64,000 nucleotides of DNA from Oribacterium sp. C9 (lineage in GTDB: Bacteria > Bacillota > Clostridia > Lachnospirales > Lachnospiraceae), in NCBI RefSeq assembly GCF_002007235.1, contig NZ_MUHW01000015.1:1-64000 (forward strand). The letters run 5' to 3'. Positions 25,782 through 33,613 of the stretch are shown here, piece after piece. A model generated the notes under the pieces. It had not been told where the DNA came from and made no database searches. It saw nothing but the letters and a program-made list of their open reading frames with translations. The position numbers were made by a program, and so were the translations under genes. Every line of letters starts with the position of its first letter. Positions within the stretch are counted from its first letter, which is position 1.

Positions 25782-27020
25782 CGTGGTTTTTATCTTTCCG
25801 TACAGACTCATCCCGATGAAAGGAGAATTTGTGGCTTTCGAAGCGAACTTTTCGGGTACGGTCCACTGCTCTTCAGGGTCGAAAATGACCATATCGGCAG
25901 TAGCACCTTCCGAGAGGGTGCCTGCATTAAGCTTATAAAGCATTGCCGGATTTATGGTAAGAGCCTTTATGATCTGAGAAAGGGAAAGCTGTCCGGTTCG
26001 TACCGTGTGAGTGATTACGAGTCCGAGAGCGGTCTCCAGGCCTATCATTCCGCTTGGAGCCTCTGCTATGGGCTTTGACTTTTCTTCGATGCTGTGAGGT
26101 GCATGGTCAGTTGCTATCATGTCGATGGTTCCGTCTGCGAGTCCGCGGATCAGAGCCTGACGGTCCTCTTCTGTTCTGAGTGGAGGGTTCACCCTGGCAA
26201 GAGAGCCTCTTTCCAGAACCAGCTCTTCAGTTGCCGCAAGATGCTGGGGAGTTACCTCGCCATAGACCTTTATGCCCATCTTTTTTGCAGCCCTGAGAAC
26301 GTCTACTGTAACTCCGCTTGATATGTGCTGTATGTCGAGCTTCGCCCCTATCTTTCTGTTGAGCATCACGTCTCTCGCTGCGAGAACATACTCTGCTTCA
26401 TCCGGAGCACCTCCCAGACCCAGCCTGTCGGAGACTGTACCTTTGTTCACGCCGGCGCTCTTCATAAGAACCGGATCCTCCTCGTGAAGTGAGATGGGAA
26501 CGTCCAGTTCTTTGCATTTTGCCAATGCTTCCACCATGAGCTTTTCGTCGGCAATAGGCACGCCGTCATCGGTGAATCCCACTGCGCCTGCAGAAAGCAG
26601 CGCATCCATATCAGTAAGTTCTCTGCCCTGCATGCCCATAGTGACATTGGCAGTCTGAAGTACATGGATAGGAAGCTGCTTCTCTCTTTTTACGAGCTCC
26701 GTAAGAATTTCGACAGAATCAACGGGTGGTTTTGTATTTGCCATACAGATGACTGTTGTGTAGCCTCCGGCAGCAGCTGCTGCAGCACCGGTCTGGATGT
26801 CTTCTTTGTAGGTTAACCCCGGGTCGCGGAAGTGGACGTGGACATCCACAAAACCGGGAGCTACCACCTTTCCATTTGCGTCTATCACCTCTTCGTAGGA
26901 TGCTTCCGGATCCGAAGCTCCGACGCTTTTGATCTTTCCTGAATCGTCGATGACGATGTCGGTAATACAGTCAATATTGTTTGCAGGATCAATGACTCTG
27001 CCGCCTTTTATCAGTTTCAT
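25740..27020 (-). CDS. pyrC: Dihydroorotase
   Basis: A 426-residue class I dihydroorotase, catalysing the ring closure of carbamoyl aspartate in pyrimidine synthesis. Metal ligands are visible: FVDVHVHFRDPG near residue 52-63, HEED near 170, HISSG near 230, and TDHAPH near 300. KGGRVIDPANNID starts the small composite domain. Start ATG 27020 has GGAGG 6 nt upstream, and an 11-codon longer frame runs into the leader terminator. The gene stands alone, not in a pyr operon, and is preceded by a promoter and an attenuator-like leader. The 3' end is duplicated. Confidence 0.95.
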   Translation of the reverse strand: MKLIKGGRVIDPANNIDCITDIVIDDSGKIKSVGASDPEASYEEVIDANGKVVAPGFVDVHVHFRDPGLTYKEDIQTGAAAAAAGGYTTVICMANTKPPVDSVEILTELVKREKQLPIHVLQTANVTMGMQGRELTDMDALLSAGAVGFTDDGVPIADEKLMVEALAKCKELDVPISLHEEDPVLMKSAGVNKGTVSDRLGLGGAPDEAEYVLAARDVMLNRKIGAKLDIQHISSGVTVDVLRAAKKMGIKVYGEVTPQHLAATEELVLERGSLARVNPPLRTEEDRQALIRGLADGTIDMIATDHAPHSIEEKSKPIAEAPSGMIGLETALGLVITHTVRTGQLSLSQIIKALTINPAMLYKLNAGTLSEGATADMVIFDPEEQWTVPEKFASKATNSPFIGMSLYGKIKTTICRGIIVYEDTAN

Positions 27021-27150
27021 AATTGCCTCCCGGGATTTTCTTATATACAACAAAAAAGAGGTAAGCCATTGTATTGGTCACTTACCTCTATATTGCTGTA
27101 GGTTTCATTGGTCCCTACCTCCTACTTATCGTAGAATTTTGCTTAAATTT
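27021..27150 (-). promoter_or_regulatory. pyrC leader with two-hairpin attenuator
   Basis: Transcript from the 27151-27179 promoter first folds GTAGG-GACCAATGAAA-CCTAC (27098-27118), then an intrinsic terminator AGAGGTAAG-TGACCAATACAATGG-CTTACCTCT followed by TTTTTT (27052-27089), then the ribosome site. GGAGGTA in the first hairpin could instead pair with TTACCTC of the terminator, an antiterminator. No PyrR-type loop consensus is present, so the signal sensed is unknown. Confidence 0.7.
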
Positions 27151-27179
27151 AGTATAGAGTATTGCAAGGACTTTTGCAA
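27151..27179 (-). promoter_or_regulatory. pyrC promoter
   Basis: -35 TTGCAA (27174-27179), 17-nt spacer, -10 TATACT (27151-27156) on the minus strand. About 125 nt of leader to the start codon. Confidence 0.7.
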
Positions 27180-27346
27180 GATTTTCGTAAGATTTGCGCT
27201 ATAAAAATTATATATGGCGAGCATATAAAAGTTAGATAAAAGATAAATCAGAAGTTCTTGACACCATATCTATGTGAAATCGGAATCAAGAACCCAATAT
27301 ACATTTTAGGTGACTGATGAGGGAAAAGCATGTAGAAAGGAAGTTA

Positions 27347-27405
27347 ACATATAACAAAAATACGGTAACTGTGGGGATCACAGCTACCGTATTTTTGTTA
27401 TATGT
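27347..27405. terminator. Long palindromic terminator
   Basis: About 27 nt per arm (ACATATAACAAAAATACGGT... mirrored with one mismatch) around a 5-nt loop GGGAT. T-runs fall within both arms, so it can stop transcription from either side; it follows the ferredoxin/membrane-protein operon. Confidence 0.85.
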
Positions 27406-27411
27406 ATGCTC

Positions 27412-27981
27412 TCAATGATTCTTTATTTTGCAGATGGACTGAGTCATTGTTCCCATAGGACAGAATGTACACCAGCTTCTTGGCTTGAAAAGGAGCATTA
27501 CGATGATTCCTATGAGAGTCGATGTAAGCATCAGACTGTAAAATCCGAAGCTGAACTGGGCTATCCAGTCATAGGTCATGCCCTGAGTGTAGGTCCAGCC
27601 CCAAGGTACTTTGAAGGTCCAGAAAAGCTTGATGACCTCACGGAGATTTTCTGCGCCGGATGCCACCAGCCATGTCTGGAAGACGATATTACCGAACATT
27701 GTCAGGAAAAAGATGAGGAAGCCGTAGCGGAACCATTTTGAGACCATCCACTTTGGGGTCTTACGGTTGCGTGAACACTTCAGATCAGTGCCGATTTTGT
27801 TTAAAAGCTGTCCTCTTCCGCACATGTTGTTGCAGAAAAATTTGTTTCCGCCGAAGATAGCGAAAATGAGTGGCAGCATAAAGTCTATCATGCCCAGCCA
27901 TGCGAAAAGAATGTTGAAAAATCCAAGTGCGAAATACACTATGGACCATATCCAAAGATAATCATACCATTGTTTCTTCAT
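27412..27981 (-). CDS. Membrane-bound 4Fe-4S protein (NapH/YccM-like)
   Basis: A 189-residue membrane protein with about four hydrophobic helices and two cysteine clusters: FFCNNMCGRGQLL (about 65-77) and a C-terminal CTFCPMGTMTQSIC. These resemble the NapH/MauN/YccM group, quinol- or ferredoxin-linked electron-transfer proteins. The ATG at 27981 has AAGGAG upstream and overlaps the ferredoxin gene by 4 nt, so the two are coupled and probably interact. The longer open frame to 28050 lies within the ferredoxin gene. Electron acceptor unknown. Confidence 0.75.
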   Translation of the reverse strand: MKKQWYDYLWIWSIVYFALGFFNILFAWLGMIDFMLPLIFAIFGGNKFFCNNMCGRGQLLNKIGTDLKCSRNRKTPKWMVSKWFRYGFLIFFLTMFGNIVFQTWLVASGAENLREVIKLFWTFKVPWGWTYTQGMTYDWIAQFSFGFYSLMLTSTLIGIIVMLLFKPRSWCTFCPMGTMTQSICKIKNH

Positions 27982-28178
27982 GATGCTCTCTCCTTTATAA
28001 GTATGCAGTCCGCCGGGCATGTTTTGGCGCATTTGCCACAACCGACGCACAGGTCTTCGTTAACAAAGGAAAAGCATCCGTTTATTACGGATATCGCCTG
28101 TCTCGGACATACTTTGGTGCATGCGCCGCAGGCAACACATATGTCCTTTGAGACTGATGCTACATTTTTTGATGCCAT
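27978..28178 (-). CDS. 2[4Fe-4S] ferredoxin
   Basis: A 66-residue clostridial-type ferredoxin domain with two complete CxxCxxCxxxCP motifs: CVACGACTKVCP at about 14-25 and CVGCGKCAKTCP at about 44-55. The order and spacing fit two low-potential 4Fe-4S clusters. No other domain. Its stop overlaps the start of the membrane iron-sulfur protein (ATGA-type coupling), suggesting it is the soluble partner delivering or accepting electrons at the membrane. Confidence 0.92.
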   Translation of the reverse strand: MASKNVASVSKDICVACGACTKVCPRQAISVINGCFSFVNEDLCVGCGKCAKTCPADCILIKERAS

Positions 28179-28289
28179 TGTACTCTCCTGAATAAAGTGA
28201 TTTTATGGTTGATTTCGGACTTCTCCACACACTGGAGTGTATGGGAAATCAGTCCGCGTATACTCCTGATAAACAGGATGAATCGCAAT

Positions 28290-28324
28290 AAAAAAACTGC
28301 CTATGGGGGGTGATCACAGGCAGC
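28290..28324 (-). terminator. Intrinsic terminator after trxA
   Basis: Minus strand CTGCCTGTG / ATAGGCAG stem with a C-rich loop followed by TTTTTTTATT. Confidence 0.85.
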
Positions 28325-28357
28325 TTATACTTGTAAAATTCAAAAGTTAATGGTGGC

Positions 28358-28675
28358 TCAGATGAGCTTGTTAAGCTTCTCTTCGAGAGCTTCCTTTGAA
28401 ATAGCGCCAACAATGTTTTCTACTACTTTACCATCCTTGATCAGGAAGAATGATGGAATGCTGCGTACCTGGAAAGATGTTGCGAGATCCATCTCTTCGT
28501 CGGAATTTACCTTACCGACCTTGATCTTTCCGTCATACTGCTCTGCAAGTGCCTCTACTACAGGGAACATCATCTTGCATGGTCCGCACCAGTCTGCGTA
28601 GAAATCAACCAGTACAGGAATGTCGCTCTCTAAAACTTCCTTCTGAAAATTATCCTTTGTGAACTTGTATTCCAT
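28358..28675 (-). CDS. trxA: Thioredoxin
   Basis: A 105-residue thioredoxin with the redox site WCGPC in DFYADWCGPCKMMFP (about 26-40) and the conserved cis-Pro phrase VRSIPSFFLIKDGK. It reduces protein disulfides in the cytosol. Length is exactly that of classical thioredoxins. It has its own promoter (28787-28814) and terminator, so is monocistronic; no thioredoxin reductase is adjacent. Confidence 0.95.
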   Translation of the reverse strand: MEYKFTKDNFQKEVLESDIPVLVDFYADWCGPCKMMFPVVEALAEQYDGKIKVGKVNSDEEMDLATSFQVRSIPSFFLIKDGKVVENIVGAISKEALEEKLNKLI

Positions 28676-28786
28676 ATTTAATACCTCCGTTAATACTTAA
28701 ACCATTACTGATATTACAGGGCTGTAATTGCCTTCCAACAGATCAACAGCACAATTAAGTTGTGCACTATTTAACTGTATAACATA

Positions 28787-28814
28787 AGTATACACAGAAT
28801 CGAAAACTAATCAA
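28787..28814 (-). promoter_or_regulatory. trxA promoter
   Basis: -35 TTGATT (28809-28814), 16-nt spacer, -10 TATACT (28787-28792), minus strand. The ~110-nt leader contains a palindrome GCACAA-TTAAG-TTGTGC near 28749-28765. Confidence 0.6.
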
Positions 28815-28817
28815 GTA

Positions 28818-29168
28818 CTAAGTTGAATTTTTTCCTGCCAATCTTTTGGTTTCCTTTCTGGCCATAACACTGAGCACTATACAAAATGCAAGGAAAAATA
28901 ACGCTGTTGTAAGCATTACTGTTGCTGTATAGAGCCTGTCTCCTCCTTTTATTTTTTCGTAATTAAAGGCAATGGTCGTGATCACAGTGGCTATCGCTGA
29001 TAGTATCGTTCCTAAAACTCCCGCTATAAGCACATTTTCAGCTGCTTCTTCATTATATTCAATGCTTTCTGACATCTTGTACATAATGAGCCATATAACA
29101 AAAAATACGGATGCCATGGCTCCAAACATAAATGTCTGTCTTGTCAGTTCTTTACTTCCATATAGCAT
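28818..29168 (-). CDS. Small three-helix membrane protein, unknown
   Basis: A ~116-residue protein with three predicted membrane helices: FMFGAMASVFFVIWLIMY (about 13-30), VLIAGVLGTILSAIATVITTIAF (about 46-68) and TVMLTTALFFLAFCIVLSVM (about 83-102). The C-terminus is basic. No family recognised. ATG at 29168 is preceded by a weak ribosome site; GTG at 29171 is an alternative. It stands alone between trxA and tRNA-Thr. Real coding is supported by the clear helix pattern and codon structure, not by homology. Confidence 0.6.
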   Translation of the reverse strand: MLYGSKELTRQTFMFGAMASVFFVIWLIMYKMSESIEYNEEAAENVLIAGVLGTILSAIATVITTIAFNYEKIKGGDRLYTATVMLTTALFFLAFCIVLSVMARKETKRLAGKNST

Positions 29169-29371
29169 CACATCAGAATTATCTTTTTTCCGCCAAGCAG
29201 TTTTACTATGTTAAACATTTTTTTCCTTCATAGATCCTGGAATATTTTTTCTTGTTTGTTTTTAAATTAAATAATTACAATCAAAATTTTACAACAGGCT
29301 CATACAAAATCCAATTGGTATTTAAATTACAGATTTGGTTAAAATTCCTTTCCACAATTTTTCCCCAAAAT

Positions 29372-29428
29372 CACCTACGGAATTGTTCCGTAACTTCTAT
29401 GGAATTATTCCGTGGATATTCCGTAGCA
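29372..29428. repeat. Cluster of GGAAT/ATTCC palindromes
   Basis: Within 57 bases: TACGGAATTGTTCCGTA, ATGGAATTATTCCGT and a flanking CCTACGG / CCGTAG pair. It can fold as nested hairpins or a small cloverleaf, independent of the adjacent terminator. Confidence 0.6.
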
Positions 29429-29442
29429 GGATTTTCCGGAAA

Positions 29443-29485
29443 CAAAAAAGGCCACAACTGACGGAAAAACGTCATTTTGTGACCT
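29443..29485 (-). terminator. tRNA-Thr terminator
   Basis: Minus strand AGGTCACAAAATGACG / CGTCAGTTGTGGCCT stem with a 6-nt loop, followed by TTTTTTGTTT. Confidence 0.8.
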
Positions 29486-29515
29486 AAAACATATTGAAAA
29501 TACAGAAATAAAAAA

Positions 29516-29588
29516 AGCTGGTAACCGGAATCGGACCGGTGACCTCCGCACTACCAATGCGACGCACTACCGACTGTGCTATACCAGC
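29516..29588 (-). tRNA. tRNA-Thr (anticodon GGT)
   Basis: Folds as a cloverleaf: acceptor GCTGGTA/TACCAGC, D-arm GCAC/GTGC, anticodon arm TCGCA-TTGGTAG-TGCGG with GGT at 34-36, T-arm ACCGG/CCGGT. Discriminator T; CCA is not encoded. Confidence 0.95.
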
Positions 29589-29614
29589 AATATTCTCTCA
29601 GTGAGAACTTATTA

Positions 29615-29643
29615 AAGTTACCATATGAACAGCATAAAGTCAA
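29615..29643 (-). promoter_or_regulatory. Candidate tRNA-Thr promoter
   Basis: -35 TTGACT (29638-29643), 17-nt spacer, weak -10 TAACTT (29615-29620), minus strand. Confidence 0.4.
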
Positions 29644-29675
29644 ATGGAATTTTTGTTTTGAAGGACAAGGGATTA

Positions 29676-30356
29676 TTACTTCTTCACCGGCAGGGGCGAA
29701 AGAACCAGGCGGTTGTAGGTTGCGATAACTCGCCCTACTCCTATAAGTGACAATAATGTTCCTATCCCGATGCCAACGAGACTTCCTGAAAGCAAGAAGC
29801 TCATCACACAGGTAATGGAAACGCATACCGCATCCAGACAGTTCTTTACAAGACCTATATCCCTTTTTGTAAGGTCGGAAAACGCCTGTACCATGCCGTC
29901 TGCAGGATTTGGGATGATTCTTGCATTGAGCATCATTGCTGCCCCTACACCTGTGAGAACTATGCCTAAGCCGAGAAACAGGATGCGGCTTGGCATACTG
30001 CCCCAGACTGAACCGCCGAGATCAGTAAGGAAATCCGGGCATATATCCTTAAAGATATTTAAAAATCTTGTGAAAACAAGACTGAAGGCTATCTGAAAAA
30101 GATCAACTATGATATCCCGATGCTGCTTTAAATAGAGATGTATCAGGATCTCAATGAACACAAATATCACATATATGATCAAAGTCACATTTCCATAGTC
30201 TTTACCAAGTATAACTGAAAGACTGTAGGGCATCGACATCACGGGCGCTACTCCCAGATGTGTTTGGGCATTCAGCGTGAGTCCCATGGCAAGGACAATC
30301 ATGCCAATGCAGTATGCGGTTATTCGTGAAATATTCTTTTTACACTTTATATTCAT
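29676..30356 (-). CDS. YczE/YitT-like membrane protein
   Basis: A 226-residue polytopic membrane protein with about five hydrophobic segments, related to the YczE/YyaS/YitT group (DUF6198). Typical phrases: GMIVLAMGLTLNAQTHLGVAPVMSMPYSLS near the N-terminus and RIIPNPADGMVQAFSDLTKRDIGLVKNCLDA in the middle. Function is not established; some members are linked to peptide antibiotic production or transport. AGGA lies 7 nt before the ATG. Neighbours (tRNA-Thr, aroE) give no hint. Confidence 0.8.
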   Translation of the reverse strand: MNIKCKKNISRITAYCIGMIVLAMGLTLNAQTHLGVAPVMSMPYSLSVILGKDYGNVTLIIYVIFVFIEILIHLYLKQHRDIIVDLFQIAFSLVFTRFLNIFKDICPDFLTDLGGSVWGSMPSRILFLGLGIVLTGVGAAMMLNARIIPNPADGMVQAFSDLTKRDIGLVKNCLDAVCVSITCVMSFLLSGSLVGIGIGTLLSLIGVGRVIATYNRLVLSPLPVKK

Positions 30357-30444
30357 AATTATCCTATAAATGAACGTACCGTAATTTTGTTATATATTGA
30401 TATTAATGCGCGGAAAGATTCTATATCAGATCATGACGTCAATA

Positions 30445-31332
30445 TCAAATCTTAAAATACTTCTCTTTCACTATCTCCACCGGCATCTTCTGTCCTGTCC
30501 AGAGTTCGAAAGCGGCAGCCCCCTGATAGAGGAGCATATACATGCCGTTAAAAGCATTGAGACCGCACTCTTCTGCCATTTCAAGAAGCTTTGTCTTCCT
30601 TGGATTATAGATCACATCCGAAACGGCGAGGGGCTCAGTGATACCGGGCGCTCTCTCAGTGAGCCATGAGGCGTCCTTTATGAGATTACCCTCTGTATTT
30701 GGTGCCATGCCGACATTAGTAGCGTTAATAAGAAGTGCTGACTCTGAGATCTCCTTTTTGAGACTTGAATCATCATAGTCAAGGACATTTACTCTGCATG
30801 AAGTACGGGAATTCAGTTCGCTGACAACCTTTGCGGTACGGTCCTTAAAGCGGCTGCCTGCGCGTTCGAACACAGTGACCTCTCCTGCTCCGTCAAGGGC
30901 GAGCTGAACAAGTATGGCGATACCTGCTCCTCCTGTTCCAAGCAGTGTAACTTTCTTTCCTGCGAAATCCACACCGGACTGACGTGCTGACTCGGTAAAT
31001 CCTATACCGTCAGTGGTGTGTCCTGTCACAGTTCCGTCCTCTTCTATGACAACAGTGTTTACGGTTCCGGCGATCTCCGCAGCGGTGCTCATTTTATCGC
31101 AGAGACTCACCATCTCTGTTTTCAAAGGCATGGTCAGGTTGAAACCTCTCACACCCATTCGCTTGAAGCTGTCCAGAACACCCTGAAGCTCCCCCTCTTT
31201 GATGTCGAAAGCGAGGTAGCTGTAATCGAGATTCAGTTGTTTGAAGCCTTCGTTATGCATGGCAGGTGAAAGGCTGTGGGCAACAGGGCTGCCGAGAAGG
31301 CAGATCATTTTGGTTCTTCCTGAAATTTCCAT
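30445..31332 (-). CDS. aroE: Shikimate dehydrogenase
   Basis: A 295-residue AroE that reduces 3-dehydroshikimate with NADPH in the chorismate pathway. Visible: LLGSPVAHSLSPAMHNEGF (shikimate-binding SxS, residues about 13-31), FNLTMPLK with the catalytic Lys at about 66, GHTTDGIGF, and the NADP motif TLLGTGGAGIAILVQLA. C-terminal GAAAFELWTGQ is typical. No other aro gene is adjacent. Slightly longer than E. coli AroE, within the Firmicutes range. Confidence 0.95.
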   Translation of the reverse strand: MEISGRTKMICLLGSPVAHSLSPAMHNEGFKQLNLDYSYLAFDIKEGELQGVLDSFKRMGVRGFNLTMPLKTEMVSLCDKMSTAAEIAGTVNTVVIEEDGTVTGHTTDGIGFTESARQSGVDFAGKKVTLLGTGGAGIAILVQLALDGAGEVTVFERAGSRFKDRTAKVVSELNSRTSCRVNVLDYDDSSLKKEISESALLINATNVGMAPNTEGNLIKDASWLTERAPGITEPLAVSDVIYNPRKTKLLEMAEECGLNAFNGMYMLLYQGAAAFELWTGQKMPVEIVKEKYFKI

Positions 31333-31445
31333 AAGGCAACTCTCCTTCAGATTATCATCAGATCAAACATCGTCATAGTCAGTTGAAACTGTCTCTGCTA
31401 CACGGAATAAGGTGCGCAGGTTAAAAACTTCCCGGAACATAGCTA

Positions 31446-32177
31446 TCAGTGTCCGTGGGGTGTAACGGCAAGCAGCTCTCTTTCGTAGGTTCTGTCAGCA
31501 TAAAGCAGTTTTATAAATACAACGAAAAGTACTACCCCGGCACCCCAGATGGAATGATAACTCATGAATTTGCAGCCCAATGTTCCTGCCAGAACTCCTG
31601 TGGCAAAGATGAACATCATGCTTCCATGGAGCCTGCATTTCCTGCCGACCGAGCTGTTTTTACTGCGTAAGAACTGTACCATGTACGATCCGAACTGTCT
31701 TAAGTGGTTGGTACAGAAGGTCGTTGCCATACCTATTCCCTCAGCCTGTCTGAAGGTGTTGAACTGCATGGCGCAGATGAAATTAAGAGTCACCTGGCAG
31801 ATCTGGTCCGGCCAGGATGCAGGCATAAGTCCTAACAAAATTACGGCAATAAGTTCTATGCCCACAAGGATGGTGTCCCAGCGAAGGAAATGATATTTTT
31901 TTATCTCCTTTGCGAGAACCTCAGAAATAACAGTTCCTCCAAGATATGCAGAGAAAGGAATCAGGTAATAGGCAGCCTGACGCCACTCTCCGTTGCCGAG
32001 ATGCATGCTGAAGAGTACGATGTTTGCGGTCTGAGCATTACAGAAAACACCTCCCCTCAGACTGTAGGTATATGCACCATAAAATCCTCCGACGAAAATA
32101 AGAGCCCAGAAGACCCAGATCTTCTCGCATTCAAGAAATTCAGTCTTTTCAGATTTTTCTTCCATGATTTGATTCAT
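31446..32177 (-). CDS. YoaK/DUF1275 family membrane protein
   Basis: A 243-residue DUF1275 protein with about six hydrophobic segments. FVGGFYGAYTYSLRGGVFCNAQTANIVL near the N-terminus is the family signature, and CNHLRQF-like GMATTFCTNHLRQFGSYMV follows. Function is unknown. The ATG at 32177 is preferred: GGAGG lies 6 nt upstream and overlaps the alternative start at 32189. A terminator-like hairpin sits in the leader (32289-32327), about 110 nt upstream, which may be a second terminator of rlmB or an attenuator. Confidence 0.85.
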   Translation of the reverse strand: MNQIMEEKSEKTEFLECEKIWVFWALIFVGGFYGAYTYSLRGGVFCNAQTANIVLFSMHLGNGEWRQAAYYLIPFSAYLGGTVISEVLAKEIKKYHFLRWDTILVGIELIAVILLGLMPASWPDQICQVTLNFICAMQFNTFRQAEGIGMATTFCTNHLRQFGSYMVQFLRSKNSSVGRKCRLHGSMMFIFATGVLAGTLGCKFMSYHSIWGAGVVLFVVFIKLLYADRTYERELLAVTPHGH

Positions 32178-32288
32178 TATTACCTCCATGGGTCATGCAC
32201 GAATAGAGTTCACTCGAGTTTATATTTGCCCCACAAATTTATTTATACATATCATGTAAATGACCTTATATGCATCAGGAAAATGAGT

Positions 32289-32327
32289 TAAAAAGGTATC
32301 CTGATCAGCGTTAGGTATAAGGATACG
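32289..32327 (-). terminator. Hairpin in the DUF1275 leader, terminator or attenuator
   Basis: Minus strand GTATCCT / AGGATAC stem, ~17-nt loop, followed by CTTTTTAAC. Lies between the rlmB terminator and the DUF1275 gene, so it may control entry into the latter. Confidence 0.5.
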
Positions 32328-32333
32328 ACTTTT

Positions 32334-32371
32334 TTAAAAAAAAGAAAAGCCGGACGACATGCCCGGCTTTC
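32334..32371 (-). terminator. Intrinsic terminator after rlmB
   Basis: AAAGCCGGG / TCCGGCTTTT stem on the minus strand, followed by CTTTTTTTT. Confidence 0.85.
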
Positions 32372-32408
32372 ATGTTTGCTATAAAATACTGTTTTCTGAT
32401 AAAAAAAC

Positions 32409-33149
32409 TTAATTCAGTCTCTGTCTTACGATTTCATACGCGAGGACACCGCAGGCAACGGAAGCATTGAGAGAATCAATGTCTCCGAACATAGGGATGG
32501 ATGCCACCATATCACACTTCTCCTTTACGAGACGTGAAACTCCCTCGCCTTCGTTTCCTATAACGAGACCGATTGCGCCCTTAAGATTGAGGCGATACAT
32601 GCTTTCTCCGCCCATATCGGCACATACGAACCAGAGACCTTCCTTTTTGAGTTCTTCGATGGTCTGTCCGATGTTTGTTACCTTTGCGACTCTTGTATGC
32701 TCGAGAGCTCCGGCAGAAGTCTTCGCAACAGTTGATGTGAGACCTACTGCACGTCTTTCGCGAATGACAACGCCATGAGCGCCTGCGAGATTTGCTGTAC
32801 GTATCATGGCACCAAGGTTATGCGGGTCTTCTATACCGTCAAGTATGAAGATAAAAGGACTCTCGTTCTTTGAACGGGCATACTCCAGGATTTCCTCTAC
32901 ACTGCTGTAGTGGAACGCTGCGAGGTACGCTATAACGCCCTGATGAGAACCCTGTCCCGCTATCTCATCAAGTCTCTCTTTTTTTACGAATTCCGGCTTG
33001 ATTCCGGCTTTCTTTGCTTCTCTTATGATGGTCGATACAGGACCGTCATGTATACCGTCCTGGAGGAACAGCCTGTCAACAGCTTTGCCTGCACGGAAAG
33101 CTTCAATGACGGGATTTCTTCCGATTATGGTAAATTGTTCGTCTCTCAT
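32409..33149 (-). CDS. rlmB: 23S rRNA (guanosine-2251-2'-O)-methyltransferase
   Basis: A 246-residue SpoU/TrmH-family RNA ribose methyltransferase. The N-terminal L30-like substrate domain (IIGRNPVIEAFRAG) leads to the knotted SPOUT domain with motif 1 LDGIEDPHNLGAMIRTA, motif 2 GLVIGNEGEGVSR and motif 3 IPMFGDIDSLNASVACGVLAYE. It lies 9 nt downstream of mini-RNase III, and cysS-mrnC-rlmB is a widespread gene order in Firmicutes, linking tRNA charging with 23S rRNA maturation. Confidence 0.93.
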   Translation of the reverse strand: MRDEQFTIIGRNPVIEAFRAGKAVDRLFLQDGIHDGPVSTIIREAKKAGIKPEFVKKERLDEIAGQGSHQGVIAYLAAFHYSSVEEILEYARSKNESPFIFILDGIEDPHNLGAMIRTANLAGAHGVVIRERRAVGLTSTVAKTSAGALEHTRVAKVTNIGQTIEELKKEGLWFVCADMGGESMYRLNLKGAIGLVIGNEGEGVSRLVKEKCDMVASIPMFGDIDSLNASVACGVLAYEIVRQRLN

Positions 33150-33158
33150 TTTTACCTC

Positions 33159-33602
33159 TTACTTGTTTAATTCCTGCAAATGTTTAATTCCTGCAGCTTC
33201 GATCTCCAGTACTCTCTCGTACTGCCCCGTCAGATACAGGTATCCGATCAATGCTTCAAAGCCTGTGGCTCTGCGGTAATCCTGAATAGAGCTGTTCTTA
33301 CTGTGTGTAGTAGACTTATGGTTCCTTCCGCGTCTGTACACAGACATCTCTTCCTCTGTCAGCATGTCGTTTCCGATGAGCCAGCCCATGATCTCAGCCT
33401 GGGCACTGGCGCAGACGAATTCGGTTTTCTTACGGTTGATGTCATTGACATTGCCGGGAAAATGAGTCAATACGTACTCACGTACTGCCATGTCATAGAT
33501 GCAGTCGCCTATGTACGCAAAGACAAGCGGTGAAGTTGTCTGAACATCCACCGCTTTGAGATCCAGTTTCTCTTTGTAAAGTTCAAAAAAATTATCTGTC
33601 AT
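33159..33602 (-). CDS. mrnC: Mini-ribonuclease III
   Basis: A ~147-residue Mini-III, an RNase III domain without a dsRNA-binding domain that trims the ends of 23S rRNA. The conserved phrases are PLVFAYIGDCIYDMAVREYVL (catalytic Asp), RGRNHKST, and YRRATGFEALIGYLYL. The ATG at 33602 (MTDNFFELY) is preferred over a GTG at 33629 that would overlap cysS by 16 nt. It sits between cysS and rlmB in the usual operon. Confidence 0.93.
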   Translation of the reverse strand: MTDNFFELYKEKLDLKAVDVQTTSPLVFAYIGDCIYDMAVREYVLTHFPGNVNDINRKKTEFVCASAQAEIMGWLIGNDMLTEEEMSVYRRGRNHKSTTHSKNSSIQDYRRATGFEALIGYLYLTGQYERVLEIEAAGIKHLQELNK

Positions 33603-33613
33603 AAAATACCGGC

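Larger units (their letters stand above)
29169..29515. other. AT-rich intergenic region with palindromes
   Basis: About 345 bases: probable promoter zone of the small membrane-protein gene, a triplet of GGAAT palindromes (29372-29428) and the tRNA-Thr terminator (29443-29485). No coding frame is convincing. Confidence 0.6.

Noticed and set aside
25573-25866. Frames over the pyrC 3' region on both strands
   Set aside because: They are by-products of the 45-bp duplication and the pyrC shadow; composition and repeats explain them.
27021-27150. PyrR-binding attenuator upstream of pyrC
   Set aside because: Attenuator architecture is present, but I could not find the PyrR loop and bulge consensus, so the PyrR label is not given.
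29551-29826. 91-codon frame overlapping tRNA-Thr
   Set aside because: It covers a tRNA and part of the YczE-like gene; a shadow frame.
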